Origin: Ruegeria denitrificans
Lineage (GTDB): Bacteria > Pseudomonadota > Alphaproteobacteria > Rhodobacterales > Rhodobacteraceae
Length of the DNA stretch: 64,000 bases
NCBI RefSeq assembly: GCF_001458295.1
Contig: NZ_CYUD01000010.1
Coordinates: forward strand, 143,325 to 207,324
Reading direction: 5' to 3'
In this document: one piece after another, positions 9,080-17,427 of the stretch
Layout of the letters: each line of letters begins with the position of its first letter
How positions within the stretch are numbered: the first letter of the stretch is position 1
Notes under the pieces: generated by a model
What the model was told of the DNA's origin: nothing
The model's database searches: none
What the model saw: only the letters and a program-made list of their open reading frames with translations
Translations under genes and position numbers: made by a program

Positions 9080-10342
9080 TTACCGTTTCTGGGTGGGGAC
9101 GGATTTGAGGCTGGTGGTTTCGGTCGCCTTAAAGTGGGTTTGTTCCGCTCTGGCAGCCGGGGCCACTGTTTTGATCCTGAAAGCCGTGAAGCCCGCGAAG
9201 ACGGCCATCGCAAGTACAAGCATCCAGCCCATGACTGCATCGCCAAATACCGCCGAAAGCACGCTGGTCATGAGTGGGCCTGCAATGCCGCCGATGGTGA
9301 AGACAAACAGCATTGTGACAGCGCTGGACGCGACATAGACGGGCACAGTGCGGTCCATCGCGTGAGCCAAAAGCAGCGAGTAGAGGGTGAGCATCGATCC
9401 GCCCAGCAAGATCAATCCCGCGAGCATTGCAATGTATAGTGGTGTACCCACGATGGCGGAGTGGCGTGCACTGTCGCCAGTGGCGAAAGTGGCGAAGGCC
9501 GCAAGGGCGCCGGTTGCGACTGTCGCCGTCACTACAATGACGCGGCGCCGATCCATGCGGTCTGACACAAATCCAAGCGGATAGAGAAACAGGATACGCC
9601 CGACGTAAATCGCAGCGATGCCAATGGCCACATCCGCGGCATCAATGCCAATGACAGCCGCCCGATACGGCACAACATTCATGAACACGGTGGACACGAT
9701 ACCAACGGTGAGCGCGCCGAGGGCGGCAGTGGGCGCGTCTTGAAACAGCGCCTTGAAGCGCACATTTGCCCGTTCTTTGCCCTCGGGCGGCGCGCTGGGC
9801 GTGGCGGCGATCACCACAATGGCCAGACAGTAGAGCAAGGACATCAGCACAAAAGACTGGTTCAGGTCGTCGGGTGTAACGATGACGAGAACCTGACTGA
9901 GAACCGACATCAATCCGAGGATAATGGCAAACACGGCAAGCAATCGGCCCCGCGATTTTTCGTCGACGGTTTCGCTGATCCAGGCGTCACCGATGGCAAA
10001 AAGGCCCGCGGTTGCAACGCCGGTCATCAGGCGCACGATTAGCAGCGTGGGCTCGTTTTCAGTCACGGAAAACAGCAGGGCGGCAGCGGCACATATGGCC
10101 GCCGCCGCAGAAAATGCACGAATATGTCCAATGCTGGTGATCCAGCCTGCAATGTAGAAACAGCCGATAAGGAATCCCAACGAGTAAGCAGCGGGTGCCA
10201 GCGCGGCGATTTCCTGAGACGCGCCGGTTTGGGCAAAATAGAGCGCGACGATGGTGCCCGATGCCGCAGTCACCAGCTGTATCGCCGCGACCGCGATAAA
10301 CAGGTATTTCAGGGTGTGGATTTGATCGCTGAACCGGGCCAT
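9080..10342 (-). CDS. MFS transporter (YcaD/UMF2-like)
   Basis: A 420-residue inner-membrane protein with about 12 hydrophobic helices. The segment RLMTGVATAGLFAIGDAWI followed by DEKSRGRLLA matches the loop 2-3/helix 5 pattern of the YcaD-like MFS subgroup, and YVGRILFLYPLGFVSDRMDRR is the repeated MFS cytoplasmic loop in the second half. It probably exports a small compound. Gene order hydrolase - HlyD adaptor - MFS pump - small membrane protein on one strand suggests an export or detoxification operon. No outer-membrane component is encoded nearby. The start at 10342 has GGAG eight bases upstream. Confidence 0.85.
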   Translation of the reverse strand: MARFSDQIHTLKYLFIAVAAIQLVTAASGTIVALYFAQTGASQEIAALAPAAYSLGFLIGCFYIAGWITSIGHIRAFSAAAAICAAAALLFSVTENEPTLLIVRLMTGVATAGLFAIGDAWISETVDEKSRGRLLAVFAIILGLMSVLSQVLVIVTPDDLNQSFVLMSLLYCLAIVVIAATPSAPPEGKERANVRFKALFQDAPTAALGALTVGIVSTVFMNVVPYRAAVIGIDAADVAIGIAAIYVGRILFLYPLGFVSDRMDRRRVIVVTATVATGALAAFATFATGDSARHSAIVGTPLYIAMLAGLILLGGSMLTLYSLLLAHAMDRTVPVYVASSAVTMLFVFTIGGIAGPLMTSVLSAVFGDAVMGWMLVLAMAVFAGFTAFRIKTVAPAARAEQTHFKATETTSLKSVPTQKR

Positions 10343-10397
10343 GGAACTGCTCCAGGAAAGAGAGGAAAAGTGGGCCGCGCCTGACGCGCGACCTGTT

Positions 10398-11243
10398 TTA
10401 GTTTGGGAAGCTGACTTTGACTTCGACGTTCAAGCCGGGAATAAGGCCGCGCTCAAGATTTGGGATTTCCGCCCAGATGCGCAGGGTTTCGTCCGCGGCC
10501 AGCACGCTTTCAGCAAAAAGCACGCGGCCACCCTGTGCCAGTGGCTGAACGTCACCTGGCAAATGCAAGTCGACCTGAAAGCGCTCCATCAGTGCACTCA
10601 GGCCCTCTGGCGTCGACTGGTCCAGCGCGATCAGGGATTTGTACGGCATTCCGTATACGACGCGGACCGTGTCTGTGTGCACAATCTGCGCCAGCGCTTG
10701 ACCGTTTTCTGTGTCCAGATAGGTGCCCACCTGTTTGTGGGCGAGCCCAATTTGCCCCGAAATCGGCGCTCTGATCTGTGTCGAAGCCAGCTCCAGCTCT
10801 GCCAATGCACGGTGCGCCTGCGCCTCTTGCAACGCCACCTTGGCCAGTATCAGCCGGTCCGTAGCGTCTTGAACGGCCAGTTCGGAAACCACATCGCGCG
10901 TGCCAAGTTTCGCCTGCCGTTGCGCCACGGCCTCCGCTGTTGCCAATTCGGCCTCACGACGGCTTTCGACCGCACGGCTGGCGGCGAGCTTTTGTTCGTA
11001 AGCCGGGGCCGCAATTTCAAACAGTAATTGGCCTTTCTCAACCGTATCGCCCGGCTTGAAATGCACCGCCGCGAGGATGCCGCTCACCGAATTGGCCACC
11101 AGAGCGCTCTCACTGGCCTCTATCCGTCCGGTAAATGTCTCTGCGGCGAGCATGTTGGTGAACTCTTTCACAGGCTCTGCGTGGGCACTGTGTGTCATCA
11201 GAAGACCCAACAACAGAAGCGGGAGTTTTGCAAAAACGGTCAT
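10398..11243 (-). CDS. HlyD/RND-type periplasmic adaptor protein
   Basis: A 281-residue membrane-fusion protein. Residues 1-22 form a signal peptide ending in SAHA. The lipoyl half-motifs frame a helical hairpin: VSGILAAVHFKPGDTVEKGQLLFEI (first half) and STQIRAPISGQIGLAHKQVGTYL (second half), with about 90 residues of coiled coil between them, followed by a beta-barrel domain. Such adaptors link an inner-membrane pump to an outer-membrane channel. Pairing with an MFS rather than an RND pump is a known alternative arrangement. The gene starts six bases after the hydrolase stop, so translation is probably coupled. Confidence 0.85.
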   Translation of the reverse strand: MTVFAKLPLLLLGLLMTHSAHAEPVKEFTNMLAAETFTGRIEASESALVANSVSGILAAVHFKPGDTVEKGQLLFEIAAPAYEQKLAASRAVESRREAELATAEAVAQRQAKLGTRDVVSELAVQDATDRLILAKVALQEAQAHRALAELELASTQIRAPISGQIGLAHKQVGTYLDTENGQALAQIVHTDTVRVVYGMPYKSLIALDQSTPEGLSALMERFQVDLHLPGDVQPLAQGGRVLFAESVLAADETLRIWAEIPNLERGLIPGLNVEVKVSFPN

Positions 11244-11249
11244 GATTGG

Positions 11250-12323
11250 TCACTCCAGATGCAGGTCAAAGAAGGTGTTGAGCTCACGCCAAGCGTCATG
11301 AGTCTCCGGCGCGTTCACGAAAAAACCTGCCATGTAGTCGCCGTGTGACTGGCCGTCGTAGACATGCAGATCGGCGGCAACTCCGGCGGCGCGCAGGGCG
11401 CGGTGCATGCGCACCGTGTCGCTCAGCAACAGGTCGCGTGTGCCGGTCAGAAGAACCGTCGGCGGCATGTTGCCCAGATTGGCGTAGATCGGGGACAGTC
11501 GCGGATCGGTGCGGTCGGTACCGTCCGCATAAATGTCAAACGTGCCTTCGATCACACCCTCGCGGGCGCCAAGCGGATCCAGACCCTGCAACGTGATCCA
11601 GCTGTCCGACGTCTGCGCCAGATCCACAGCGGGCGTGCCTGCCATAATGGCTCCAGGCAAAGGGGTGCCCATGTCGCGCAGTTGCAAAACCGTCGACAGC
11701 GCCAGGTTGCCCCCCGCAGAGGTGCCAAACATCGCCACTTTGGCTGGGTCATGGTCCTTGATAACTTGCTGCCACACGGCGATCACATCGTCTGTTGCGG
11801 CAGGAAACGGATGCAGCGGTGGGCGGCGATAATCGACGGACACCACCTCAACACCCAAACCATGCGCCATCCAGATCGCTTCGGCCATGGCGGCCTCACC
11901 ACCATTAAAGACAAAGGCCCCGCCGTGCACATGCACAAAAACGGTGTCCGCCCACCGGGGATCAATGGTGGTTGGCGTGACACGGTAGGTGGTCACCCCC
12001 GCCACGTTCTCGATGGCAAATTGAGCGCCGGTCATCTCAAGCAAACGTGCGACCCCTTGCAGGGAGGCAGCGTCAAACTCAGCTTGCAACGCAAGCCATT
12101 GCTTGGTTGAGGATGGCGTTTCGGCATGCGTACCAACTTGACGGCTTTCGATGAGCCCGGCCAATTCCGGGGACACGCCCGCAGGAACCGGTGCGGCCCG
12201 TGCCGCCATCGGCAGCCCTTCAATCACGGTTTTTGCGCTGTCTGCGGTGGCGACCGCTGGCACCGAAAGAGCCGCAATCAGTGCGCTTGTTAGAACAACT
12301 TTCAGGACGGAACGGCGTTTCAT
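11250..12323 (-). CDS. Secreted alpha/beta hydrolase of the HSL (esterase/lipase) family
   Basis: A 357-residue protein with an N-terminal signal peptide (about residues 1-28, cleavage near AVATA). The oxyanion-hole motif HGGAF and the nucleophile motif GTSAGG identify the hormone-sensitive-lipase branch of esterases; the acid and base would come from the region TGTRDLLL and from SHGDY near the C-terminus. It acts outside the cytoplasm on short acyl esters. ATG 12323 has GGAG seven bases upstream. First gene of a four-gene operon with an export system, and divergent from an AraC regulator. A role in degrading an ester compound before export of products is only inferred. Confidence 0.83.
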   Translation of the reverse strand: MKRRSVLKVVLTSALIAALSVPAVATADSAKTVIEGLPMAARAAPVPAGVSPELAGLIESRQVGTHAETPSSTKQWLALQAEFDAASLQGVARLLEMTGAQFAIENVAGVTTYRVTPTTIDPRWADTVFVHVHGGAFVFNGGEAAMAEAIWMAHGLGVEVVSVDYRRPPLHPFPAATDDVIAVWQQVIKDHDPAKVAMFGTSAGGNLALSTVLQLRDMGTPLPGAIMAGTPAVDLAQTSDSWITLQGLDPLGAREGVIEGTFDIYADGTDRTDPRLSPIYANLGNMPPTVLLTGTRDLLLSDTVRMHRALRAAGVAADLHVYDGQSHGDYMAGFFVNAPETHDAWRELNTFFDLHLE

Positions 12324-12435
12324 GTTTGGTCTCCAACTTTCAGTTTGGGTCATTCGTTTCGCTAAACTGGAGGTAATTTGCGGGGGGAGGCCACGCCACT
12401 TCCAAAAGTGATCATTTCACGACAAACTGTCCGTC

Positions 12436-13449
12436 ATGGACACGGTTTTGCACAGCACCTTGGCGTTTCGCCCCGCGCTTCAAGGGCTTGACCAAATTGC
12501 ATCGCCGCGGGTGTCCGAACATGCGCTGAAAGAAGCCGGGCTGTCGCGAGCGGTAATGGAAGGCCCGCCGGTGTTCCTCCCCTATCGGCTTCAGGCGCGG
12601 TTCATGCAAGCTGCCAGCCTGAAGATCTCCGAAAAACACATCGGTGCCTATATCACGCAAGACTTCCATTACGCCTCCTTTGGGGCCTACGCAGACTATG
12701 TGCTCGGCGCGCCGAAACTGGATGTGGCCTTGGCGCGGGCCGAAAAAATCCTGCCGTTCCTGCAACGGGGGTCAGTTTTGCTCACCCGCGTGGCTGGAGA
12801 CCATTTTGTGCTTGGGTTTGACACCATGCTCGGCGGGGCCGCCGGGGCAAATTTGATCGATCAGGACCTGCCGTTTGTGCTGCAGTCTGTGGTGCGTGAG
12901 TTCTGTGGACGCCGCTGGCGGCCGAGCTGGGTGGAGATGCCAGAGGTGCACCGAGGCACCGAAACCGCGCTGCAGTACATCTACAATGCAGAGGTGCGTG
13001 TGGGGGGATCCGCCGCCAGCATTGCGATCCCTCTGTCAGAAATCGAAACCCCTAATCCGCGGACAACCGATGAGAGGCTGGCGATGACGTTGGCAGGCAT
13101 CCGCGATGTGCGGTCGCGGCAAACGCCCTCAACCACCAAAGAGGTGGTTGGGAACGCCTTGCGCGCGCAACTCGCCATGGGGCACGCCGACATCGAAACG
13201 GTGGCGGCCACATTGGGTGTCAGCGTACGCAAGCTGCAACGGCAGCTCACTGCAGAGAACACCAGTTTCAAAGAGATCCGTGTGGCTGAACAGACAGATC
13301 GAGCCAGGTCGCTGTTGTCGGGCACTGACCTTTCTGTCGCGGAGGTTGCCTTCAATCTTGGGTTCAGCGAGGTCAACAGCTTCCGCCGCACATTTGCCAG
13401 CTGGTTTGGAATTTCACCATCTAAGTTTCGCAAATTGAGCGGTACGTAG
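12436..13449 (+). CDS. AraC-family regulator with Arabinose_bd-type N-terminal domain
   Basis: A 337-residue regulator like OruR/ArgR-type AraC proteins. The N-terminal 190 residues have the pattern of the PF12625 sensor domain (ISEKHIGAYITQDFHYASFGAYADYVL). The C-terminal helix-turn-helix pair spans about residues 240-335: VAATLGVSVRKLQRQL and SVAEVAFNLGFSEVNSFRRTF, ending SPSKFRK. It is divergent from the hydrolase/efflux operon with 112 bases between the start codons, so control of that operon is likely. No clear ribosome site precedes the ATG. Confidence 0.87.
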   Translation: MDTVLHSTLAFRPALQGLDQIASPRVSEHALKEAGLSRAVMEGPPVFLPYRLQARFMQAASLKISEKHIGAYITQDFHYASFGAYADYVLGAPKLDVALARAEKILPFLQRGSVLLTRVAGDHFVLGFDTMLGGAAGANLIDQDLPFVLQSVVREFCGRRWRPSWVEMPEVHRGTETALQYIYNAEVRVGGSAASIAIPLSEIETPNPRTTDERLAMTLAGIRDVRSRQTPSTTKEVVGNALRAQLAMGHADIETVAATLGVSVRKLQRQLTAENTSFKEIRVAEQTDRARSLLSGTDLSVAEVAFNLGFSEVNSFRRTFASWFGISPSKFRKLSGT

Positions 13450-13653
13450 GTAGCAAGGCCTCAATGGAGCGGCCATTGGCGCAATGCGCAGCGAAGGTTC
13501 AGTTTCCGCCCAAATTGATGAATGCTGCGTAGCGAACCAGTGTCCACTTTGGGCTCGGAGCGGACTTTCGACTAAATTCAGTGAACGACTGCTATGCGGA
13601 CTTTGCTGCCATTCGTGCGAATGATCTGAATGACCGCTCACAGTGCTAGGCGG

Positions 13654-14532
13654 TCAGGTATCTTCTGCGGAGCGCGCCGTAAGCCAAGTCATGACATTGA
13701 CGACCGACTCATTGTTTTTGGCAGATCGCGGCATGAGGACATAGAAGTCATTTCCACCCGTGTCCCAAGCGTTACCGACCTCGACCAAACGTCCAGCTTC
13801 AAGATCATGAGCCACTAGAAACCGGCTTACCAAGGCCACACCTTGCCCGGCGATGGCTGCATCGACCGCAAGAGACGTTTGGCTCATACGAAGGTGGCGA
13901 GGAGACTGTTCCTGTACGCCCAAGTGCGCAAGATAGCTTGGCCAACGGTCATGGGTGTCATGGACCTTCGGCTTTTTGGCTAGGGTTTTTGCGTCAAGAG
14001 GACTATCACCCATGTCCGCATGCTTTGGCGCAGCGACCGCGATTAGCGATTGCTTGAACAAAAGTGTTACATACAGTGATGCGCCAAACGGCGGCGATCC
14101 TTGGCGCACTGCAAGGTTTATCCCGTCACTATGGAAACTGGAAACTTTTTCAGTGGCCATGATCCGCAAATCAATGTTCGGGTGTGCTGCAGTGAAGTCC
14201 GGTAGATTGGGGATCAGCCATTTGGCAGCAAAGGTCGGAGTGACACTGATAAGGACTTTGTTCGGCTCGGGCTTCAGTTCGGCAGTTGCGGATCGAAGGT
14301 CTGCGAACACCTCAGCGATCCGATTGTGGAAGCTGCGTCCGACCGATGTGAACATCAGGCCCTTAGGAACTCGTTCAAACAAGACCACATCCAGATGCGC
14401 TTCGAGCTGGCGCACTTGTTGCGCAACGGCCCCTTGCGTGACACCCAATTCATCGGCGGCTGAGCGGAAACTGAGGCGGCGGCCTGCTGCATCGAACGCA
14501 CGCAAACTATTCAGTGGGGGAATTTCAGTCAT
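13654..14532 (-). CDS. LysR-family regulator, GcvA-like
   Basis: A 292-residue LysR protein of the GcvA branch: PPLNSLRAFDAAGRRLSF, then AADELGVTQGAVAQQV forms the winged helix-turn-helix (about residues 6-65), and the effector domain follows (KVLISVTPTFAAKWLIPNL). It is divergent from the SDR/small membrane protein pair with 98 bases between starts, the classic arrangement for a LysR regulator and its target. The effector is unknown. Confidence 0.88.
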   Translation of the reverse strand: MTEIPPLNSLRAFDAAGRRLSFRSAADELGVTQGAVAQQVRQLEAHLDVVLFERVPKGLMFTSVGRSFHNRIAEVFADLRSATAELKPEPNKVLISVTPTFAAKWLIPNLPDFTAAHPNIDLRIMATEKVSSFHSDGINLAVRQGSPPFGASLYVTLLFKQSLIAVAAPKHADMGDSPLDAKTLAKKPKVHDTHDRWPSYLAHLGVQEQSPRHLRMSQTSLAVDAAIAGQGVALVSRFLVAHDLEAGRLVEVGNAWDTGGNDFYVLMPRSAKNNESVVNVMTWLTARSAEDT

Positions 14533-14630
14533 TCTGCAATAGTATTTCTACTGTCACGAAACATCAATTCTCAATCGAACTTTGCCAATTATCGCTTCAT
14601 ATATAAGCCACTCATGAAGGGATACTAGAT

Positions 14631-15335
14631 ATGACAGTAGAAAAAGTAGCTCTGATCACAGCGGGCGGCAGCGGCATGGGTGCGGATGCAGCCCGCAAAT
14701 TGGCAGAAGATGGGTTCAAAGTTGGCATCCTTTCCTCGTCCGGCAAGGGCGAGGCGCTCGGCGGCGAACTTGGTGGCTTTGGCGTGACTGGCTCTAACCT
14801 TGATAGAGAAGCGCTGAACGCTTTGGTCGAGGGTGCGAAGGATCGTTGGGGCCGTATTGATGTCTTGGTGAACTCTGCTGGCCACGGACCGAAAGGACCG
14901 GTTCTCGAAATCAGCGACGACGATTGGCATCAAGGGATGGATGTCTACCTGATGAACGTGATCCGTCCGACAAGGCTTGTCACACCCTCAATGCAGGAGC
15001 ACGGCGGCGGGGCGATCATCAATATCTCAACTTTTGCAGCATTCGAACCGGACCCACTCTTTCCAACGTCGGGGATTTTCCGTGCTGGGCTTGCTGCATT
15101 CACGAAGCTTTATTCGGATAAATATGCGCCAGAAAACATTCGCATGAACAACGTCCTTCCGGGCTTCATAGACAGCCTGCCTAAAGCCGAAGACCGCAAA
15201 GCGCGTATTCCCATGGGACGTTACGGTTTCGCTTCAGAGGTGTCTTCTCTCATTTCGTGGCTCGCCTCGGAAGATGGCGGGTACATGACGGGACAAAACC
15301 TGCGTATAGACGGGGGGCTGACCCGTGCCGTCTGA
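14631..15335 (+). CDS. SDR-family oxidoreductase lacking the YxxxK motif
   Basis: A 234-residue Rossmann protein. The cofactor loop TAGGSGMG (residues 10-17) and NSAG (81-84) are clear, and Ser133 sits in NISTF. In the place of the catalytic YxxxK there is TSGIFRAG: no Tyr occurs 13-14 residues after Ser133 and the Lys position holds Arg151. It may therefore be a divergent reductase, a non-redox enzyme or a binding protein. It is under probable control of the divergent LysR regulator and its end overlaps the following membrane protein gene by 11 bases. Length and the C-terminal NLRIDGG are normal for SDRs. Confidence 0.85.
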   Translation: MTVEKVALITAGGSGMGADAARKLAEDGFKVGILSSSGKGEALGGELGGFGVTGSNLDREALNALVEGAKDRWGRIDVLVNSAGHGPKGPVLEISDDDWHQGMDVYLMNVIRPTRLVTPSMQEHGGGAIINISTFAAFEPDPLFPTSGIFRAGLAAFTKLYSDKYAPENIRMNNVLPGFIDSLPKAEDRKARIPMGRYGFASEVSSLISWLASEDGGYMTGQNLRIDGGLTRAV

Positions 15336-15576
15336 TACCTTGGTCCTTGTATCACCGCGCGAACGGCTTGTATTCGCGGTCAAGTGGGGCGCATCCGCCG
15401 TTCAGATCATAGGATACACCGCGACGGGGTTTGGCTGGACCCCTTGGAACCTCTACCTGTTTCTTGTCGGTGTTGTGGGGTGGTTCGCTGTCGGCGCGCT
15501 ATGGAGTGATAAGGCGCTCATGCTTGTCCACCTTGTCGCGTTAGGCGCAATGATTACCGGTATGGTAAGCGGCTGA
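15325..15576 (+). CDS. Small membrane protein overlapping the SDR gene
   Basis: An 83-residue protein starting at GTG 15325, inside the end of the SDR gene in another frame. It has about three hydrophobic helices: WGASAVQIIGYTATGFGW, LYLFLVGVVGWFAVGALW and LMLVHLVALGAMITGMV. The W-K/W-NLYLF pattern resembles small uncharacterised proteobacterial membrane proteins (DUF6552-like by memory, not verified). Overlap implies translational coupling to the SDR, so they probably work together or are at least co-made. No function can be assigned. Confidence 0.7.
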   Translation: MPSDTLVLVSPRERLVFAVKWGASAVQIIGYTATGFGWTPWNLYLFLVGVVGWFAVGALWSDKALMLVHLVALGAMITGMVSG

Positions 15577-15698
15577 TTAAGCGAGAGCAAACATTCGGGC
15601 ACTCTGCAGCATTGGGGAGGTATGGGCTCTAACCGGGTCAGGTATCCCGTATGACCCGTAATATCCGCGATTAGCAGGTAACCTGTCTGAACAGACAT
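15577..15698 (-). pseudogene. Decayed fragment of a DUF2652 gene
   Basis: Read from ATG 15698 on the minus strand the peptide begins MSVQTGYLLIADITGHTGYL, nearly the same as the N-terminus of the intact DUF2652 protein (start 7017). After this the match jumps to the neighbouring frame, where RAHTSPMLQSARM corresponds to DHANPILQSLLGV of the intact protein, and then stops. So about 40 residues remain, with one frameshift and loss of all the rest. The fragment abuts an integrase remnant on the other strand. Confidence 0.65.
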
Positions 15699-15712
15699 CC
15701 AAGCATCCCCAT

Positions 15713-15943
15713 TTGCATTGCGTATCTTCACTGTATCTCTCGCTGTCCCGACATGGCATCTACTACTTCCGTTGGCCACTGCCCGACACAAGACCAAAAC
15801 CCCACACCAGGCCAAGTACCACACGTAGGACCCTTCGAGTGTCTTTGCGTACAAGATGCCCTAAAGAGGCTGGTACTCTGGCGCGGCGTCTTACAGTGTG
15901 CGGCGACACAATAACAAAACACATAGAACATTCGGACATGTGA
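15713..15943 (+). pseudogene. N-terminal remnant of a tyrosine integrase
   Basis: The frame encodes YLSLSRHGIYYFRWPLPDTR, then TLRVSLRTRCPKEAGTLARRL and ends after about 76 residues. This is the N-terminal arm-binding pattern (DUF6538-like: short basic start, YYFR-P, slRT-dp-eA-rlar) of phage-type integrases in alphaproteobacteria. The catalytic domain with R-H-R-Y residues is not found downstream. It marks a broken end of a mobile element just before the copper gene block. Confidence 0.6.
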
Positions 15944-16181
15944 GAGAGCGTGAGAAACTCCCAGAGACACTGATCTTCATCCTGGAGAGTGATCACCCAG
16001 CAGTCACCAAACTAGACCGACTTGCGCTCTATGGCTCACCTCGTAAAAATCCGCAGCCAGCTTGGCACAGTAGGCGCAAACCTAACGATCTTGGTGTTAA
16101 GCCGCAATTGTGAGACCTTCTATCGGGAGAAGAACTGTACGGCGTTGTCACTGGCGCTCCCATGCAGTAGCGTGCAGCACC

Positions 16182-16547
16182 ATGGTCATCCGGCGATACT
16201 CACTTATGCTGTTGATTAGCCTTCTGGTCATTCTGACCGGCATTGGTGGTGTTGCTCACGCGTTGTCAAATGGTTGCGTAGGCCTTCATTGTGAAGATCA
16301 TATGCAACCTGCTGAACACTCTGCATTAGCAACGAGCGGCAGTGACGTCTCGACTCCAAGTCATCATCATGACCCGGAGAGTTCAGGAGCACAAAAGTGC
16401 GATCCCTTTGTTTGCCAAACAATTGTATTGCTCCCCCAGAACAGCGAAGCCGCGCAAGGTCAACGTGATATTGAACCAGAGTTCCAGATTAGAGCTCAAG
16501 CCAAGCTGAATGAACCAGATAGCCCTTACAGGCCCCCTGACCTTTGA
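16182..16547 (+). CDS. Secreted His/Cys-containing small protein of the copper module
   Basis: A 121-residue protein with a strong N-terminal hydrophobic segment (about residues 6-26, MLLISLLVILTGIGGVAHA) acting as signal or anchor. The rest has CVGLHCEDHM, an HHHDPE patch and CDPFVCQ, potential metal-binding positions. Proteins of this general type (DUF2946-like) often stand before copper-handling genes; the assignment here is by position and composition. The upstream frame is open to 16110, but ATG 16182 begins the hydrophobic signal. It is the first gene of a colinear five-gene block ending at 18741. Confidence 0.6.
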   Translation: MVIRRYSLMLLISLLVILTGIGGVAHALSNGCVGLHCEDHMQPAEHSALATSGSDVSTPSHHHDPESSGAQKCDPFVCQTIVLLPQNSEAAQGQRDIEPEFQIRAQAKLNEPDSPYRPPDL

Positions 16548-16643
16548 AGCCGCTTAAATTTTTGCGGACGTAAGCGACCAGCACAGGCGGCTGATCGCGA
16601 TGTGCCGCAGCATTACCAGCTTCCAAAATGTCAGGACCAATCT

Positions 16644-17075
16644 ATGAAAAAAAGTTACTTACTAATTGGCGTATGCACCGTCGCTACTGTCGCCGCTTTC
16701 ATAACTCTTCGGCCCGGTTCAATCCAAGAGGCCGCACCACGGGAGGCACTTGAAGGCGACGCTATGGTCGCAATTCAGATGCCGCCCATTGAGGGTAATG
16801 CCGCAATCGGACAGCGTGTCTTTGAGGTCTCCTGCGCCTCTTGCCACGGTGTCAATGCGGTCGGTGTAGAAGGCGCAGGACCGCCTCTGATCCACAAAAT
16901 ATACGAACCCAGCCACCACGCTGATGAAGCCTTTCAGAGGGCGGTTTCACAAGGTGTAAGAAGCCATCATTGGCAGTTTGGCGACATGCCGCCCGCGGAA
17001 GGTTTGACGCGAGGTGACGTTGCTATGGTGATCGCTTACATTCGTGAAATCCAACGTGCCAACGGGATACCTTGA
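16644..17075 (+). CDS. Class I cytochrome c, membrane-anchored or secreted
   Basis: A 143-residue protein with an N-terminal hydrophobic segment (residues 4-22) and one heme-attachment motif CASCH (Cys64, Cys67, His68). The sixth ligand is probably Met115 in GDMPP. It works in the periplasm as an electron carrier. ATG 16644 has AGGA seven bases upstream. It ends ten bases before the CopC start. A link to copper handling, for example to Cu(I) oxidation or to an oxidase, is inferred from the neighbours only. Confidence 0.87.
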   Translation: MKKSYLLIGVCTVATVAAFITLRPGSIQEAAPREALEGDAMVAIQMPPIEGNAAIGQRVFEVSCASCHGVNAVGVEGAGPPLIHKIYEPSHHADEAFQRAVSQGVRSHHWQFGDMPPAEGLTRGDVAMVIAYIREIQRANGIP

Positions 17076-17085
17076 GGACAACACC

Positions 17086-17427
17086 ATGAAAAAGATCATA
17101 ACGCTCGCACTCATGGCTGCTCTTCCCAGCGTCGTACTTGCGCATTCCAAGGTCGAAGAAACAACCCCTGCTGACGGAACCACAATAACCGCTGCACCCG
17201 CTGAAATTAGCCTCAACTTCTCTAAGGACATCCGGCTGACACGGATAGAAATGGCCCATGAAGAACACTCGGCAGTAAGCTTGGATTTGGGCGACCATAA
17301 AAGTTTTGGTCAGGAGTTCACGATCCCACTGCCGAGCAATGGAACGGGCACCTATGTCATCGAATGGCGTGGCTTAGGTGAAGACGGCCATGCGATGCAG
17401 GGCGAGTTTTCCTTTACCGTGGAATGA
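17086..17427 (+). CDS. copC: CopC-type periplasmic copper-binding protein
   Basis: A 113-residue protein with a signal peptide ending before His20, so that the mature chain starts with HSKVEE. An N-terminal histidine together with Asp100 and His102 in EDGHAMQGEF is the Cu(II) site of CopC proteins. The ATPADG-type and LNFSKDI segments are typical of the beta-sandwich. It delivers or sequesters copper in the periplasm, together with CopD, whose gene overlaps by four bases (ATGA). ATG 17086 has GAGGA upstream. Confidence 0.88.
   Translation: MKKIITLALMAALPSVVLAHSKVEETTPADGTTITAAPAEISLNFSKDIRLTRIEMAHEEHSAVSLDLGDHKSFGQEFTIPLPSNGTGTYVIEWRGLGEDGHAMQGEFSFTVE

Noticed and set aside
11364..12110. 248-codon frame opposite the secreted esterase
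   Set aside because: Composition of an antisense frame, and no ribosome site.
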